From the NCBI GenBank assembly GCA_022827055.1, contig JAJDTR010000052.1, positions 1 through 64,000 on the forward strand: a stretch of 64,000 nucleotides of DNA, in the 5' to 3' direction. Of the stretch, positions 7,020 to 16,127 are shown piece after piece. The first letter of the stretch is position 1; each line of letters begins with the position of its first letter. The translations under genes were made by a program, and so were the position numbers. The stretch comes from Candidatus Poribacteria bacterium. Lineage in GTDB: Bacteria; Poribacteria; WGA-4E; JAJDTR01. The notes under the pieces are model-generated. The model worked only from the letters and a program-made list of their open reading frames with translations. It did no database searches and had not been told where the DNA came from.

Positions 7020-8867
7020 CTAAAGGCCGCTGCTTTCCTGACGAAGGTCGGCGACCGTTTGTCGGAGCTCGTCGAGTATCGAGGCCTCAACTAGGAATAC
7101 CGTATCCGGCGCGGCACGCAGACGCGCGTAATGTTGGTCGTTCTCATTCGCCGCCCCAACTTGCAACGTGTGTTCTTTCAGGTTCTTTAACGTGATCGTG
7201 GCTTGCACCTCCGGTTTGTTCAGGCGCGTGACGTCCAGATTCGGCACCGATGCCAAGAATTTGTCGGCTGTCAAGTCGGCGAGTCGATAGATTATGCTAT
7301 TCACGGCACCGTTTTTCGCGTCCTCCTGCACGGGCGAAACGAGCCGCCAGTTCACACCCTGTTTTTGACAGGTCAGTTGCACATCGCCGTGTCGCAATGC
7401 GAGTTTAAATGCGTCCTCACTCTCAAATTCGAGAACCTGCTTATGGCGCAGTCCTGAAACGCCCAAACCGATCAGATCCAGTATATCGGCGCTTACCAAG
7501 ACAACGCGCTCGGCGTTCCGGGCTTTCGCATAAAGGCTGCCGCCTTTGGCTTTTCCGAGCAGTAGCACGGCAGGCTCCGCATCCAGCGTGAAGAACGAGA
7601 CTTGAAGCGCAGGTGCATCTAGTCCGTAACGGCTTAAATTTGTCGGCTGTTCCGCCACAAACTCAAGCGCTTTCAGTGAGTCAACGCCGAAAAGGATGTC
7701 GTCGACAACCTCCGCATCCGCTTTTAGCGCGACGGGTTCTTCGATCTGCCATGCCCCTTTCAGGTCTTTTGCGCAGGCAATCTTGGGCTCTCCCCGTCTC
7801 CGGATTTCGAAGCGCTTGGTCCCGGTTCGCTGGAAGTCGATGACGCGTTTGTCGCGGAGATCGAACACGCTCTTATCCAGCGTGTTAACTATCTCTCGGT
7901 TGACCGCATAGACGGATTCAAGCGTATCGGGCTTAACATAGACGTGCGCCGTATCCGGGATGTCTGAGCCGACCAGCAATGCTTGAGACTCGTCCCTTAG
8001 TTGCAGGCTTAGGCGAATGCGGGGATTTTCAAGACCGTAGTCCGTCAAATCGGCGGCGCCGTCCTTTGTAAACTCCGCCACTTTCAGTACGTGCAGCGCG
8101 TCTAGAATTGAGCGAATCTCTTTGGAATCGGCTTTGACTCCAATTGGTGCTGACATCTGCCACTCCGCTTCACCGCCAGTCTGACATCGAATCGGCTCCT
8201 CGCCAGCAATCGAGAGCGTGATTTCGGTAACGTCGTCCGGTTCAAACTTCAGCGCGTTTCGCGTCCTGAAGTCCGCTGGGGATTTCGTGAGATCTTGCAA
8301 CGCGCTCGATTCGATCAAGAAGATGTGTGACTCCGAGGCTTCCTTGGCGTAGACAGAGTAGTTGACCGTTTTTGTCCCGATGAGGAAGGAATTGGTCGGG
8401 ATTTCACTATCCGCTGGCACGGCGATCGGGAGATTGATAATAGCCCCCTTTGGCATTATCATTGTGGCTGAGGTTTGACTATCTTGCCAAAGGTCAATCT
8501 GGATAGTCGGCGGATCCAAGCCATATTGGCTCAACTCGGTTACCTCAATCCTACGTTTGACCCGTTTGTTCAAGATGTCGTCGAGTATCTCGGTAACCTT
8601 AACCTCATTTGCATTTGTCGCGACAGGATCGGTCAACTGCCATGCACCCTTTTCATCCCTTGCCAACGCTAGTGGCCGGTAGGCGGGATCTTTGAAGGAC
8701 AACCGGATCCGGCGCACCGTGTCAACGCTTAGTCCGTAGACTTCGCTGATTCTTGGCTGTTCGTTTGTCCCGGCATCTTCGTCAAGGAAGAATGCCCAGA
8801 TAATAAGGTACACCCAAAGAAACACAGCGAATACTATGCAGATAAAATAGGTTGTTCGGAAGTTCAT
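7020..8867 (-). CDS. DUF4340 domain-containing, membrane-anchored protein
   Basis: This 615-residue protein has one N-terminal membrane anchor (about 6-28) and then three or four repeated extracytoplasmic modules. They show the DUF4340 pattern: a strand pair with W-Q-(L/I/M)-(T/S/E)-x-P such as GAWQLTDPVA, AEWQMSAPIG, GAWQIEEPVA and VNWRLVSPVQ, followed by a DDIL-type helix and a YGLD(P/A)P segment. DUF4340 proteins commonly accompany GldF/GldG-like ABC exporter genes, and here those genes lie directly upstream. It may be a periplasmic accessory subunit of that exporter. The substrate is unknown. Confidence 0.8.
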   Translation of the reverse strand: MNFRTTYFICIVFAVFLWVYLIIWAFFLDEDAGTNEQPRISEVYGLSVDTVRRIRLSFKDPAYRPLALARDEKGAWQLTDPVATNANEVKVTEILDDILNKRVKRRIEVTELSQYGLDPPTIQIDLWQDSQTSATMIMPKGAIINLPIAVPADSEIPTNSFLIGTKTVNYSVYAKEASESHIFLIESSALQDLTKSPADFRTRNALKFEPDDVTEITLSIAGEEPIRCQTGGEAEWQMSAPIGVKADSKEIRSILDALHVLKVAEFTKDGAADLTDYGLENPRIRLSLQLRDESQALLVGSDIPDTAHVYVKPDTLESVYAVNREIVNTLDKSVFDLRDKRVIDFQRTGTKRFEIRRRGEPKIACAKDLKGAWQIEEPVALKADAEVVDDILFGVDSLKALEFVAEQPTNLSRYGLDAPALQVSFFTLDAEPAVLLLGKAKGGSLYAKARNAERVVLVSADILDLIGLGVSGLRHKQVLEFESEDAFKLALRHGDVQLTCQKQGVNWRLVSPVQEDAKNGAVNSIIYRLADLTADKFLASVPNLDVTRLNKPEVQATITLKNLKEHTLQVGAANENDQHYARLRAAPDTVFLVEASILDELRQTVADLRQESSGL

Positions 8868-8924
8868 GAAGATATCAAAAGTTGCGCGAGGAAAATCGGG
8901 TCAGAACCTGATGCGAGAGGAAGG

Positions 8925-10577
8925 CTAACGGCGGCGCCACCACACGGCGATGCCGATAATGAAGACGATTGTTGGCACCAAGAAAATCGACGCTATCTGC
9001 ACAAATGCGGCTTCGCTGGCGGTCATTCGCCGCAGCGCCCGCTGACTCGGATCCACCGGACGAATGGCAATCAGGTCCTCCTCAAGTGTTAGCCAGTTTA
9101 TCGCGTTCAGGAAGAGCCCGCCGCCGCCAGAGTTGGCGAAGTAGGCGTTCGACGCAAAATCTGCATCGCCGAAGACAACGATGCGTGTACGTGTCTCTTT
9201 GGATTTGGCATCCGCCGGATTCCGGGACAAGCTGTCTTCCACTGCTATCTCGTTCTCGTCCGTGAGTTCGACCGCGACGGCGAGGGACAACGGCGGCGGC
9301 GTGTCTACGCCTTCGGTATAGCTCGCTTCCGGTAACAACACGCCATCTGCTCCGCGCTCGGTCTCGCCCCAACACACGCCGACGGTATCAATCGTCTTGG
9401 CAAGCGATTTTACCCTGAGATCGGTTCTATTCACATTGGTCGGCGTTACCGACCGCGCTGTTTGGAAAATAGCAGACGGAACATACCGTGTGACCTCATG
9501 CAACTCCAGCTCCTTTATGTAAGGCGCATCGGGCCCTACGAAGACGTACGAGAATCGAGGATCGAAAACGAGAACATAGTCATTTTCTACCGTAACACCC
9601 CACCGAGCAACCAAGTCAACCAACTGTTGATTCGGATCTTCCGCCGAGATAATTGAGGGCTCGAACATTAGCAGCAGCTTGCCGTTTCGATCAAGGTATC
9701 TGGCGATGGCTTCAACCTCATGGGATAGAAGTGAGGTCTTGGGAGCAGCAATAACGAGGGCGCTGCAGTCGGGAGGGACATCGGGCTCGGTGGTTAGGGT
9801 TAGCGGTTCCACGGCATAATTCTGTTTTTCGAGGCCTTCTCGCGCCTGTTGATATCCATCGGCACCAAACACGTCAATTGCCCGTTCCTCGTGGCCTATT
9901 AGGAAATAGACGTGCTTAATCTCGTCGCGCACCACCTTCATGACCGCGCTCGTAAATTTCTGTTCGTCAACAATCGTCACCAGTTCCCGCATTTGACCGC
10001 TCTCAAAAACCACCGTACCGTCAGACTGGATGTCATACATTTTGAGGGCTTGGGGATTTGTGGTCGGATCGATGAACTCAACTTCCAGTTTATCGGTTTC
10101 ACGCGCGTACCTGCCCAACACATCTCGCGTGAACGCAAGTTGGTTTTGCATCCTAGGGTTGTCCGTGTGGTCGCTGAAGAATGCGACTACCCTGACTTCG
10201 CGATCTAAGCCGCGTAGAATATTCTTTGTCTGATCGGACAGGGTGTAGAGTTTGTCTGCTGTCATATCCGCCGTCAAATCAAACTTCCGATTGACAATGA
10301 CGTTGATGATGACCATTATCCCGACGAGGAAAATAATGCTAATGGCTACATTTGCACCGTAACGTGCTTGGCGGCTGACAAAAAACAGGCTTACGATCTT
10401 CGCGTTGAGTGCCGCAAAAGCGGTAAGGGTCCCCACACCGAGGATGAGTAGCACCCACAAAGCTGCGGTAGCGGCAAGGAGGTAACTGGCGAGCGCACCG
10501 AACAGGAGGATGAGCGCCAAGAAACCCAGGAGTGGCGCAAGATTCGCGCGCGTCCGGGCTTTTTCTTCGGATGACAC
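8925..10577 (-). CDS. GldG-like auxiliary component of an ABC exporter
   Basis: About 550 residues: two N-terminal membrane helices plus a third near 80-105, a large extracytoplasmic domain that opens with a KLYTLSDQTKNILRGL block typical of GldG/IFT52-type ABC auxiliary proteins, and a C-terminal helix followed by WWRRR. The start is a GTG at 10577, placed 7 nt after the upstream stop, with GGAGGT about 9 nt before it. An upstream ATG would overlap the GldF gene by about 50 nt and is not needed. GldF, GldG and a DUF4340 protein in this order suggest one exporter-like complex. No ATPase gene is adjacent. Confidence 0.82.
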   Translation of the reverse strand: MSSEEKARTRANLAPLLGFLALILLFGALASYLLAATAALWVLLILGVGTLTAFAALNAKIVSLFFVSRQARYGANVAISIIFLVGIMVIINVIVNRKFDLTADMTADKLYTLSDQTKNILRGLDREVRVVAFFSDHTDNPRMQNQLAFTRDVLGRYARETDKLEVEFIDPTTNPQALKMYDIQSDGTVVFESGQMRELVTIVDEQKFTSAVMKVVRDEIKHVYFLIGHEERAIDVFGADGYQQAREGLEKQNYAVEPLTLTTEPDVPPDCSALVIAAPKTSLLSHEVEAIARYLDRNGKLLLMFEPSIISAEDPNQQLVDLVARWGVTVENDYVLVFDPRFSYVFVGPDAPYIKELELHEVTRYVPSAIFQTARSVTPTNVNRTDLRVKSLAKTIDTVGVCWGETERGADGVLLPEASYTEGVDTPPPLSLAVAVELTDENEIAVEDSLSRNPADAKSKETRTRIVVFGDADFASNAYFANSGGGGLFLNAINWLTLEEDLIAIRPVDPSQRALRRMTASEAAFVQIASIFLVPTIVFIIGIAVWWRRR

Positions 10578-10584
10578 TACGGCA

Positions 10585-11310
10585 TTACCTCCATTTAGAT
10601 GATTCAATCGACTTGACCGTGACAAACAGACAAACAACTGTAAAACTGAGGTAGTAGACGGCGTGTTTCACGGATACCACGCCTCGGGAAAAATCCTCAA
10701 AATGTTCGATAAGTGAGAGATACGCAAGAATCTCGCCCAGCTTCCCGCCGCGATTCGATAGGAACCCGATGACCCAAAGCGTAAGCAACAATCCGAAACT
10801 GGTCAATGCCGCGACAACTTGGTTTTTACTCATCGAGGACAGCATGAGACCGAGCGAGAGAAAGCAAGAACCGAGCAGCACCAACCCCAAATAACCACTG
10901 AGAAGAGGACCTGCATCTAGTTCGCCAAACGGCATTACGAGCACCGGGAAAAGCAGGGTTAACACCAACATAATCAGCAGCAAGCTCAAACTCGCCAAGA
11001 ATTTGCCGATGACCACCTCGGTATCGGACACCGGCGAAGTGAGGAGCAATTCGATGGTACCGGACTTGCGTTCTTCCGCGAACAGTTTCATCGTTAGGGC
11101 GGGAGTGAAAAAGAGCAGGATGATACTGATGTTACCGAACACGAACTGCATAACCACTGCGGCGGAACCGTCAACCCCACTCTGGAAGTAGAAGATCGCG
11201 GAAAATAGGAAGCCAACGACTGCCATAAAGACGAAAAATACAAAATAGGCGATCGGAGATACGAAGTAGGTATATAACTCTTTACCGCAGATGGAGATTA
11301 TGTTCTTCAT
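10585..11310 (-). CDS. ABC-2 type membrane permease, GldF-like
   Basis: This 241-residue integral membrane protein has six predicted helices. It opens with a short cytoplasmic segment (ICGKELYTYF) and the FAEERKSGTIELLLTSP motif after helix 2, which is characteristic of ABC-2/GldF-type permeases. It ends at KWR, and its last codons AGG-TAA form part of the ribosome binding site for the GldG-like gene 7 nt downstream, so the two are co-translated. It would be the membrane channel of the Gld-like exporter; its ATP-binding partner must be encoded elsewhere. Confidence 0.85.
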   Translation of the reverse strand: MKNIISICGKELYTYFVSPIAYFVFFVFMAVVGFLFSAIFYFQSGVDGSAAVVMQFVFGNISIILLFFTPALTMKLFAEERKSGTIELLLTSPVSDTEVVIGKFLASLSLLLIMLVLTLLFPVLVMPFGELDAGPLLSGYLGLVLLGSCFLSLGLMLSSMSKNQVVAALTSFGLLLTLWVIGFLSNRGGKLGEILAYLSLIEHFEDFSRGVVSVKHAVYYLSFTVVCLFVTVKSIESSKWR

Positions 11311-11445
11311 ACTCTACTATAGGAATCGGAAAGGCATGGGCTTCCGCGGTGTGTTTCGCACCTGAAATCCGCCCGGATCCTGATATATTTGACGGCTCGG
11401 TCAAGAGCGGTGTTTAGAATCGGCGACGGACCGAATTTGCCAGCG

Positions 11446-12195
11446 TTAATCAACCTGCATTGGGCTCTGCCAACATACTTGCCCGACGAAAAATGGACCA
11501 AGCGAGTCAATATATTTGGCGGTTTGCTGCGTTTTTCGCATATCCTGCACGAGGCGGGACAGCGGATAGAGTTCAGCGCCGACCAGACCTATTACGAACT
11601 CGTTGTCGTGTTGGTCTAGTCCGAAGCAAGCCAATCGGATGTCGTTGGCATAACCGGCTTCGGCATAGGCACGCCCCATCATGCCGTGCTCCGCAAGTAT
11701 CTTTCCCTGTTCAGGCGGCGTGAGAAGGTAGAACTCCGGTTTTCGGCGTAACGGGTACCAGATTGCCCAACGCAGCTCCGGATTTAGGACGTTTCGACGC
11801 GGCTTGACCAACAGCCAGTCTTCAAGATCGGGTTCACGTCCTGTTGAATAAGTCCTGCCGATCATCGTTAACTCGGGCTTCGATCGCAATTCGGAGAACG
11901 GTTGACTGTGAAAGAGTTTCCTTCCTTCAAACACCAAGTCATCAGGATCTGTTGCAATCAATAGCACCCCGACCCCGGTCGGATCGTTCAAATCGTGATA
12001 AAGGACGGACTCTACGCTACTCGCGCTGAGAGCCTCGATTAGCGCCTCTGGTTGAGCCCCCCCTGCAAAGGCGTGAAGTTGCAGGTATAAGCGTCGTGAG
12101 CTTGTTTGTAGATTGCCGTCCGGCGTTGGAGCGCCAATCTCGCGTATGTCTAAAGTTTCGCCGGTATGGGAAGATTCGGGGTGTTGCGGTCGCAT
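11446..12195 (-). CDS. chdC: Coproheme decarboxylase (HemQ/ChdC), chlorite dismutase family
   Basis: This protein of about 249 residues belongs to the chlorite dismutase superfamily, shown by the closing signature KYIDSLGPFFVG and the central AEHGMMGRAYA. The tyrosine of WYPLRRK, near position 147, lines up with the catalytic tyrosine of ChdC, and the His of EHGMMGR near 170 lines up with the proximal haem ligand. ChdC decarboxylates coproheme to haem b at the end of the coproporphyrin-dependent pathway. The ATG at 12195 is chosen because GAGGTG lies about 7 nt upstream; a longer frame exists without such a site. Haem from this enzyme could supply the cytochromes encoded further along. The residue assignments come from memory of the family, not from an alignment. 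Confidence 0.82.
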   Translation of the reverse strand: MRPQHPESSHTGETLDIREIGAPTPDGNLQTSSRRLYLQLHAFAGGAQPEALIEALSASSVESVLYHDLNDPTGVGVLLIATDPDDLVFEGRKLFHSQPFSELRSKPELTMIGRTYSTGREPDLEDWLLVKPRRNVLNPELRWAIWYPLRRKPEFYLLTPPEQGKILAEHGMMGRAYAEAGYANDIRLACFGLDQHDNEFVIGLVGAELYPLSRLVQDMRKTQQTAKYIDSLGPFFVGQVCWQSPMQVD

Positions 12196-12299
12196 GTTTC
12201 TTTCACCTCGTAGTCGCGCTGATGTCGCGTGAGAGTATACTATAATGTGTGGGAGAATTTCAAAAAGAAAGCGAGAGTAGAAAATAGGGCAGCGAGTGG

Positions 12300-12719
12300 C
12301 TACGGCAGGTGGTATAGCATCCAATAGACAACGATGCCAGTGACGGAAACGTATAGCCAGATTGGGAGAGTCCACCGGGCAATTCGTCGGTGTTTGTTAA
12401 ACCGTTTGCGGAGTGCGAAGTAGAGTGTGCACAACGCAAGCGGAAGAATCAAGGCGGCTAGGACGATGTGCGGTATGAGGACAGCGAAGTAGACACCTCG
12501 AATCCAGCCTTTGCCCTCAAAGGGAGTCGATCCAGCGTGATAGTGGTAGGTCAGATAGGAGGTGAGAAATAGCGCGGAGACGATGAAGGCGGCTATCATG
12601 CAGTTTCTGTGTGCGATGGGTTTGCGGGTACGAATGCAGACGTAGCCAGTGGTCAAGAGTATGGCGCTGATGGTGTTGAGCGTGGCGTTAACGGTGGGGA
12701 GGTCAGATATCGTTAGCAT
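12300..12719 (-). CDS. DUF420 family membrane protein
   Basis: This 139-residue protein has four hydrophobic helices and begins LPTVNATLNTISAILL, with a HR-NCM motif after helix 1 and TYHYHAG between helices 2 and 3. This pattern is typical of DUF420/YozB-like proteins, which are often found with haem-copper oxidase assembly genes. The histidine-rich segments could bind haem or metal, but that is inference. It lies about 100 bp upstream of chdC in the same orientation. Confidence 0.8.
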   Translation of the reverse strand: MLTISDLPTVNATLNTISAILLTTGYVCIRTRKPIAHRNCMIAAFIVSALFLTSYLTYHYHAGSTPFEGKGWIRGVYFAVLIPHIVLAALILPLALCTLYFALRKRFNKHRRIARWTLPIWLYVSVTGIVVYWMLYHLP

Positions 12720-12784
12720 AACGGCTTAAAAGCGCAATCTGTGATACACAAGAGGACGACGGGGATACTCGCCCTACTAGACGG

Positions 12785-13207
12785 TTAGGTTTGGAGGCGT
12801 TCAATCGCGGTTTTGGCACCCTGCCTGACCAGCTCGGAAGCATCGTGTTGTTCTATCTCTTTGAGTTTGGGGAGCGCGGCGGCATCCCCCAGTTTTCCCA
12901 AGGCGACGGTGGAGAAGTAGCGGACATCGTCCTCGCTGTCATCAAGGGCTTCCAGCAGGGGTGAGAGATCTCTTGAAGTTGCGAGATCGCGGTCGGTATC
13001 TCCGATGTTGATTAGCGCCTGTGCCGCCTCGCGTCGAGCATTGATGTCGCCGTTCCGAAGCGCGGAAATCAGCGAATCGTTCTCGCCGGTGACAAATGAC
13101 AGGTTGTCCCATTCACAATCAAGACAGAAATAACCATCTTCGCCGATTCTTTGGATGTGCGTGCTATTACAGTCGGGGCATGCCGCTAGTGGTTGTTGAT
13201 TGCCCAT
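12785..13207 (-). CDS. Zinc-ribbon protein with HEAT-like repeats
   Basis: This 140-residue protein has an N-terminal zinc ribbon (CPDC at about 10-13, CLDC at about 28-31) followed by about three HEAT/PBS-lyase-like helical repeats (LISALRNGDINARREAAQALINIGD, LLEALDDSEDDVRYFSTVALGKLGD, LPKLKEIEQHDASELVRQGAKTAIERL). HEAT repeats of this type mediate protein contacts, including in phycobilin lyase relatives. No enzymatic residues are visible. A scaffold role near the haem and Fe-S genes is a guess. Confidence 0.75.
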   Translation of the reverse strand: MGNQQPLAACPDCNSTHIQRIGEDGYFCLDCEWDNLSFVTGENDSLISALRNGDINARREAAQALINIGDTDRDLATSRDLSPLLEALDDSEDDVRYFSTVALGKLGDAAALPKLKEIEQHDASELVRQGAKTAIERLQT

Positions 13208-13226
13208 GATCCAATGTATGTCGGGA

Positions 13227-13631
13227 TTAGCTAGCAGAAATATGTGACTCGGGGAGTTCGGGCAAGTCGCGCCAGATTTCTGGACCTTCGGGTTTAAAGT
13301 TAATCGTTGCGATGAATTGCATGCCGCAATAGAAGTTTATCTTGAATTTTCCGCCGCCGAAATGTTCTTTGATATAGCGCATCGGATCTTCAATCAGGGG
13401 ACCCATCTCGTCGGCGTGGTAGAAGGCGAGCGCCTTGAACCTGACGGTGTTGCCGACCGGTTCCTGTACAAGTAACCGCGCGGTGGTTGTCGGAAAAAGC
13501 ACCTCAAACGTACGCCACAGGTCGTCAATCGTGGGTTTCGGATTTCCAAGCCGCTTCTTGAAGTCGTTTTCGATGTATTCGGAGAAGAGATTAAGTACCC
13601 ATTCCATAGGCAAAATACGGATGAATGGCAC
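13227..13631 (-). CDS. Hypothetical soluble protein
   Basis: A protein of up to 134 residues that I do not recognise. It is amphipathic without membrane segments, starting with a helical region (VLNLFSEYIENDFKKRL), a beta-rich middle (TTTARLLVQEPVGNTVRFKALAF) and an aromatic C-terminal part (KFKINFYCGMQFIATINF). The longest frame starts with GTG at 13631; an ATG at 13607 would give 126 residues, and neither has a strong ribosome binding site. It lies between the HEAT protein and the PCP_red protein in the same direction. Confidence 0.55.
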   Translation of the reverse strand: MPFIRILPMEWVLNLFSEYIENDFKKRLGNPKPTIDDLWRTFEVLFPTTTARLLVQEPVGNTVRFKALAFYHADEMGPLIEDPMRYIKEHFGGGKFKINFYCGMQFIATINFKPEGPEIWRDLPELPESHISAS

Positions 13632-13725
13632 GCGACACTCATCTTACAAGAGTTCAGATTGGGACTTTAAGAAAATCCCCCAGATGGAAGTGCGGTAGAG
13701 GAAACTCCTCCGTGGCTTTGCACTG

Positions 13726-14139
13726 TCAAAAGGTAGCCGCCTTCTCGAAGAACTCAATGTCGACCACGTTTACGTTGGCGTTGCGAGCATTGTCAGCGAC
13801 TCGCTGCACAACCATTTCGCGCACAAACGGGATGGGGATGCGTTTGACGCGATGGACGACCTCCTCGGTGCAGCGGGTTGAGGTGCTGCCGAGAAACGGT
13901 CCCTCGTCCGGATTGGCTTCAGCGGGATGGTCGCAGGTCTCCGGTACAAGCTGTTGCAAGCGCATTGAGACGTAGTCTGTGACCCATCCCTTGAGCGCTT
14001 CCCCTTTTTCCTCATTGATTTCGGTTGACACAGGCTTCTGATCGAGTTTTTGGCTGATGCCCACCAGAAGATCTTCCAGACGATCCAAGCGGTTTTCCAC
14101 CGCGGATAGACGCTGTTCAACTTTGGTTTGGGTGCTCAC
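13726..14139 (-). CDS. Small protein with a C-terminal PCP_red-type domain
   Basis: This 137-residue protein has an N-terminal coiled coil (KVEQRLSAVENRLDRLEDLLVGISQKL) and, at about 88-137, a helical domain with the pattern seen at the C-terminus of protochlorophyllide reductase subunit B (VKRIPIPFVREMVVQRVADNARN...VDIEFFEKA). The GTG start at 14139 is supported by AAGGAG about 7 nt upstream. It is the first of four nearby genes carrying this domain. The function of the stand-alone domain is unknown; oligomerisation through the coiled coil is inferred. Confidence 0.75.
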   Translation of the reverse strand: MSTQTKVEQRLSAVENRLDRLEDLLVGISQKLDQKPVSTEINEEKGEALKGWVTDYVSMRLQQLVPETCDHPAEANPDEGPFLGSTSTRCTEEVVHRVKRIPIPFVREMVVQRVADNARNANVNVVDIEFFEKAATF

Positions 14140-14211
14140 TGTTCATCTCCTTTATGCTCGTATTAAGCGCGAAACAAAAAATCTGGCGCGCAGTATCCAC
14201 GCCGCAATAAT

Positions 14212-15513
14212 CTAGCGGCGCGGACGGAATGAGGGGATTCCCGTTTTGTCAAACCGCTCTTTGACCGCCATCATCGTTTCGGGAGTAATCTCACGGTAAC
14301 CGTGCTCGCGCGCGTACTTTTCAACGCTCTTAATAACCATCCCTCGCGCGAAGGAGGGAACACGTTTTAATCTCTTCTGTGCGAGGTCGCTCCAGATTAG
14401 TTCATAGTCAACCTCTGCCGCAAACGGCGTCGTCTTTTCAAAGCGAACAGTCTGACCACCGTGTTGCCCCGGTTGGTACTCGCACGATGCATCTTCGGCT
14501 AGGTAGTTTCCCGTAGTGGCGTATGCACGAGCACGGCATCCGCCGCAAACATCACGAAATTCGCACGCGCCGCATTTCCCTTCTAACAGCCCCCGATTTC
14601 GGAGGTCTTGGAAGACTTTCGATCTGTTCCATAACTCCGCGAAACTCCGGTCTTTTAGATTACCGACGCTAACCGGCATGTACGGACACGGCGTCAGATC
14701 GCCTTCGGGCGTGATACGACAGTAGTAGATGCCGCAAGGGCACGTACCGCTTGGATAGGCTTGCAGAAAAGGCGAATCGGACTGTTGCTCGTAAATCGCG
14801 CGCTTGTAGTGAGGGGCGCATTTCGCCGCAACAAGCATTTTGCCCCGATATTCCGCCTGTAGCTCGAATAGCGTTGAGAGCAGATTCTCGTACTGCGATG
14901 GCGTGATGTCCATGACCGTCTTTCCGCGCCCCGTTCTGACGAGGAAGTAGATGTTGATGACCTTGGCGCCCAACTGATATGCGAAGTCAACAATCTTTGG
15001 AATCTCATCGTAATTCCAGCGCGTAACCGAGGTCTGCACAAGAAAGTCCAGATTGGCGCGTTTCAGTGCCTCAATCCCGCTCATCGTAGCTTCATAGGCG
15101 CCCTCCATGCCTCTGAATTTGTCGTGATTGACCGCATCTATCGCATCTAGGCTAATCCCTGCTCCACTTACACCACCGTCGCTCATCCGCTGAACCACTT
15201 CATCATTCAGCAACGCGCCGTTGGTACCCATCACGACCAAGAATCCGGTTTCGGCGGCATATTTGGAGATATCCAGTATGTCGGGGCGCAATAGCGGTTC
15301 TCCGCCCGTGAGAATCAGGAGGATGTTGGGATTGACTTCGGCAATCTCATCAATCACACGAAAACATTGCGACTGTGTCAACTCCGCATCTCGATAGTAC
15401 CCGGTCGGGAATTCGTTGGTATCCACAAATCCGGCGGGAAGATAGCAGTGTTCACATTTGAGGTTGCACAGCCGCGTGATATTCCACGAGACGGCTTGGA
15501 TTTTAGTATCCAT
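14212..15513 (-). CDS. Radical SAM/SPASM protein with C-terminal PCP_red domain
   Basis: This 433-residue protein has the radical SAM motif CNLKCEHC (Cys16, 20, 23) for the [4Fe-4S]-SAM cluster, followed by GGEP and the other TIM-barrel strands. A SPASM-type region with many cysteines follows (CPCGIYYC, CPYMP, CGACEFRDVCGGC; about 245-330), suggesting extra Fe-S clusters. The overall pattern resembles the NirJ/AhbD/PqqE branch, which modifies tetrapyrrole side chains or peptides. The last 60 residues form a PCP_red domain (LIWSDLAQKRLKRVPSFARGMV), an unusual extension. Its neighbours include coproheme decarboxylase, so a tetrapyrrole substrate is plausible but unproven. Confidence 0.82.
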   Translation of the reverse strand: MDTKIQAVSWNITRLCNLKCEHCYLPAGFVDTNEFPTGYYRDAELTQSQCFRVIDEIAEVNPNILLILTGGEPLLRPDILDISKYAAETGFLVVMGTNGALLNDEVVQRMSDGGVSGAGISLDAIDAVNHDKFRGMEGAYEATMSGIEALKRANLDFLVQTSVTRWNYDEIPKIVDFAYQLGAKVINIYFLVRTGRGKTVMDITPSQYENLLSTLFELQAEYRGKMLVAAKCAPHYKRAIYEQQSDSPFLQAYPSGTCPCGIYYCRITPEGDLTPCPYMPVSVGNLKDRSFAELWNRSKVFQDLRNRGLLEGKCGACEFRDVCGGCRARAYATTGNYLAEDASCEYQPGQHGGQTVRFEKTTPFAAEVDYELIWSDLAQKRLKRVPSFARGMVIKSVEKYAREHGYREITPETMMAVKERFDKTGIPSFRPRR

Positions 15514-15579
15514 ATTTCTGGATTTTACCCCAATCCAACCTTTCCATCTTCGCGCGTTGCGAATCCAACTCCCAATTCA

Positions 15580-16071
15580 TTATCCCACATCCAATCGCAA
15601 GGAGAGAGCAAGTACGATGAGGCCGGCGAGTACTGCAGCGATTCCAAATACGTCAGTTAGCCGTTGCAGTCTCACAACCTCTAACTCGTCAACGTTTGGG
15701 TTCGTCGCCGCTGTTTCCAACCGCCTATTGAAAACAGCGAGATGCAGGCTATGGAATAGCGTCATCAATCCGACAAAAGCAAGTTTCGCCACAAACGAAA
15801 TGACGTAGTCCTGCGGAAAATTCATCTGAGTGTTCAAACCCACCATGAAGGCATTCATCGCGCCCGTGATTAGGAGTATATGGATGGTGAAACGGATAAT
15901 GTGGCGCAGACGATTCCGAATTGCTACGGTATGTTGAATACCTCCTACGACGGACACATGTTTCCTTAGTACCGGCGCCGCAATGCTCAGCGAAAAAAAG
16001 ATTCCGCCCAGCCAAACGATTGCGGCAACAAGGTGAATCCAGCGTATGATGAGTTCGACGGACGTGCGCAT
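15580..16071 (-). CDS. CopD-like four-helix membrane protein
   Basis: This 163-residue integral membrane protein has four helices. Helix 1 carries RWIHLVAAIVWLGGIFF, the His-Trp-Gly pattern of CopD/DUF-type copper- or haem-binding membrane proteins. Further histidines sit in helix 2 (RHIIRFTIHILLITG) and helix 3 (FHSLHLAVF). Paired histidines across helices suggest b-haem or copper binding, which is inference. It lies between the radical SAM gene and a zinc-ribbon/PCP_red gene in the same direction. Confidence 0.7.
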   Translation of the reverse strand: MRTSVELIIRWIHLVAAIVWLGGIFFSLSIAAPVLRKHVSVVGGIQHTVAIRNRLRHIIRFTIHILLITGAMNAFMVGLNTQMNFPQDYVISFVAKLAFVGLMTLFHSLHLAVFNRRLETAATNPNVDELEVVRLQRLTDVFGIAAVLAGLIVLALSLRLDVG

Positions 16072-16127
16072 AAATCGGTGGAACCTGCAATCTGAGGGCG
16101 CCCTCGTATTTCGTTTGGCTCACGGCG

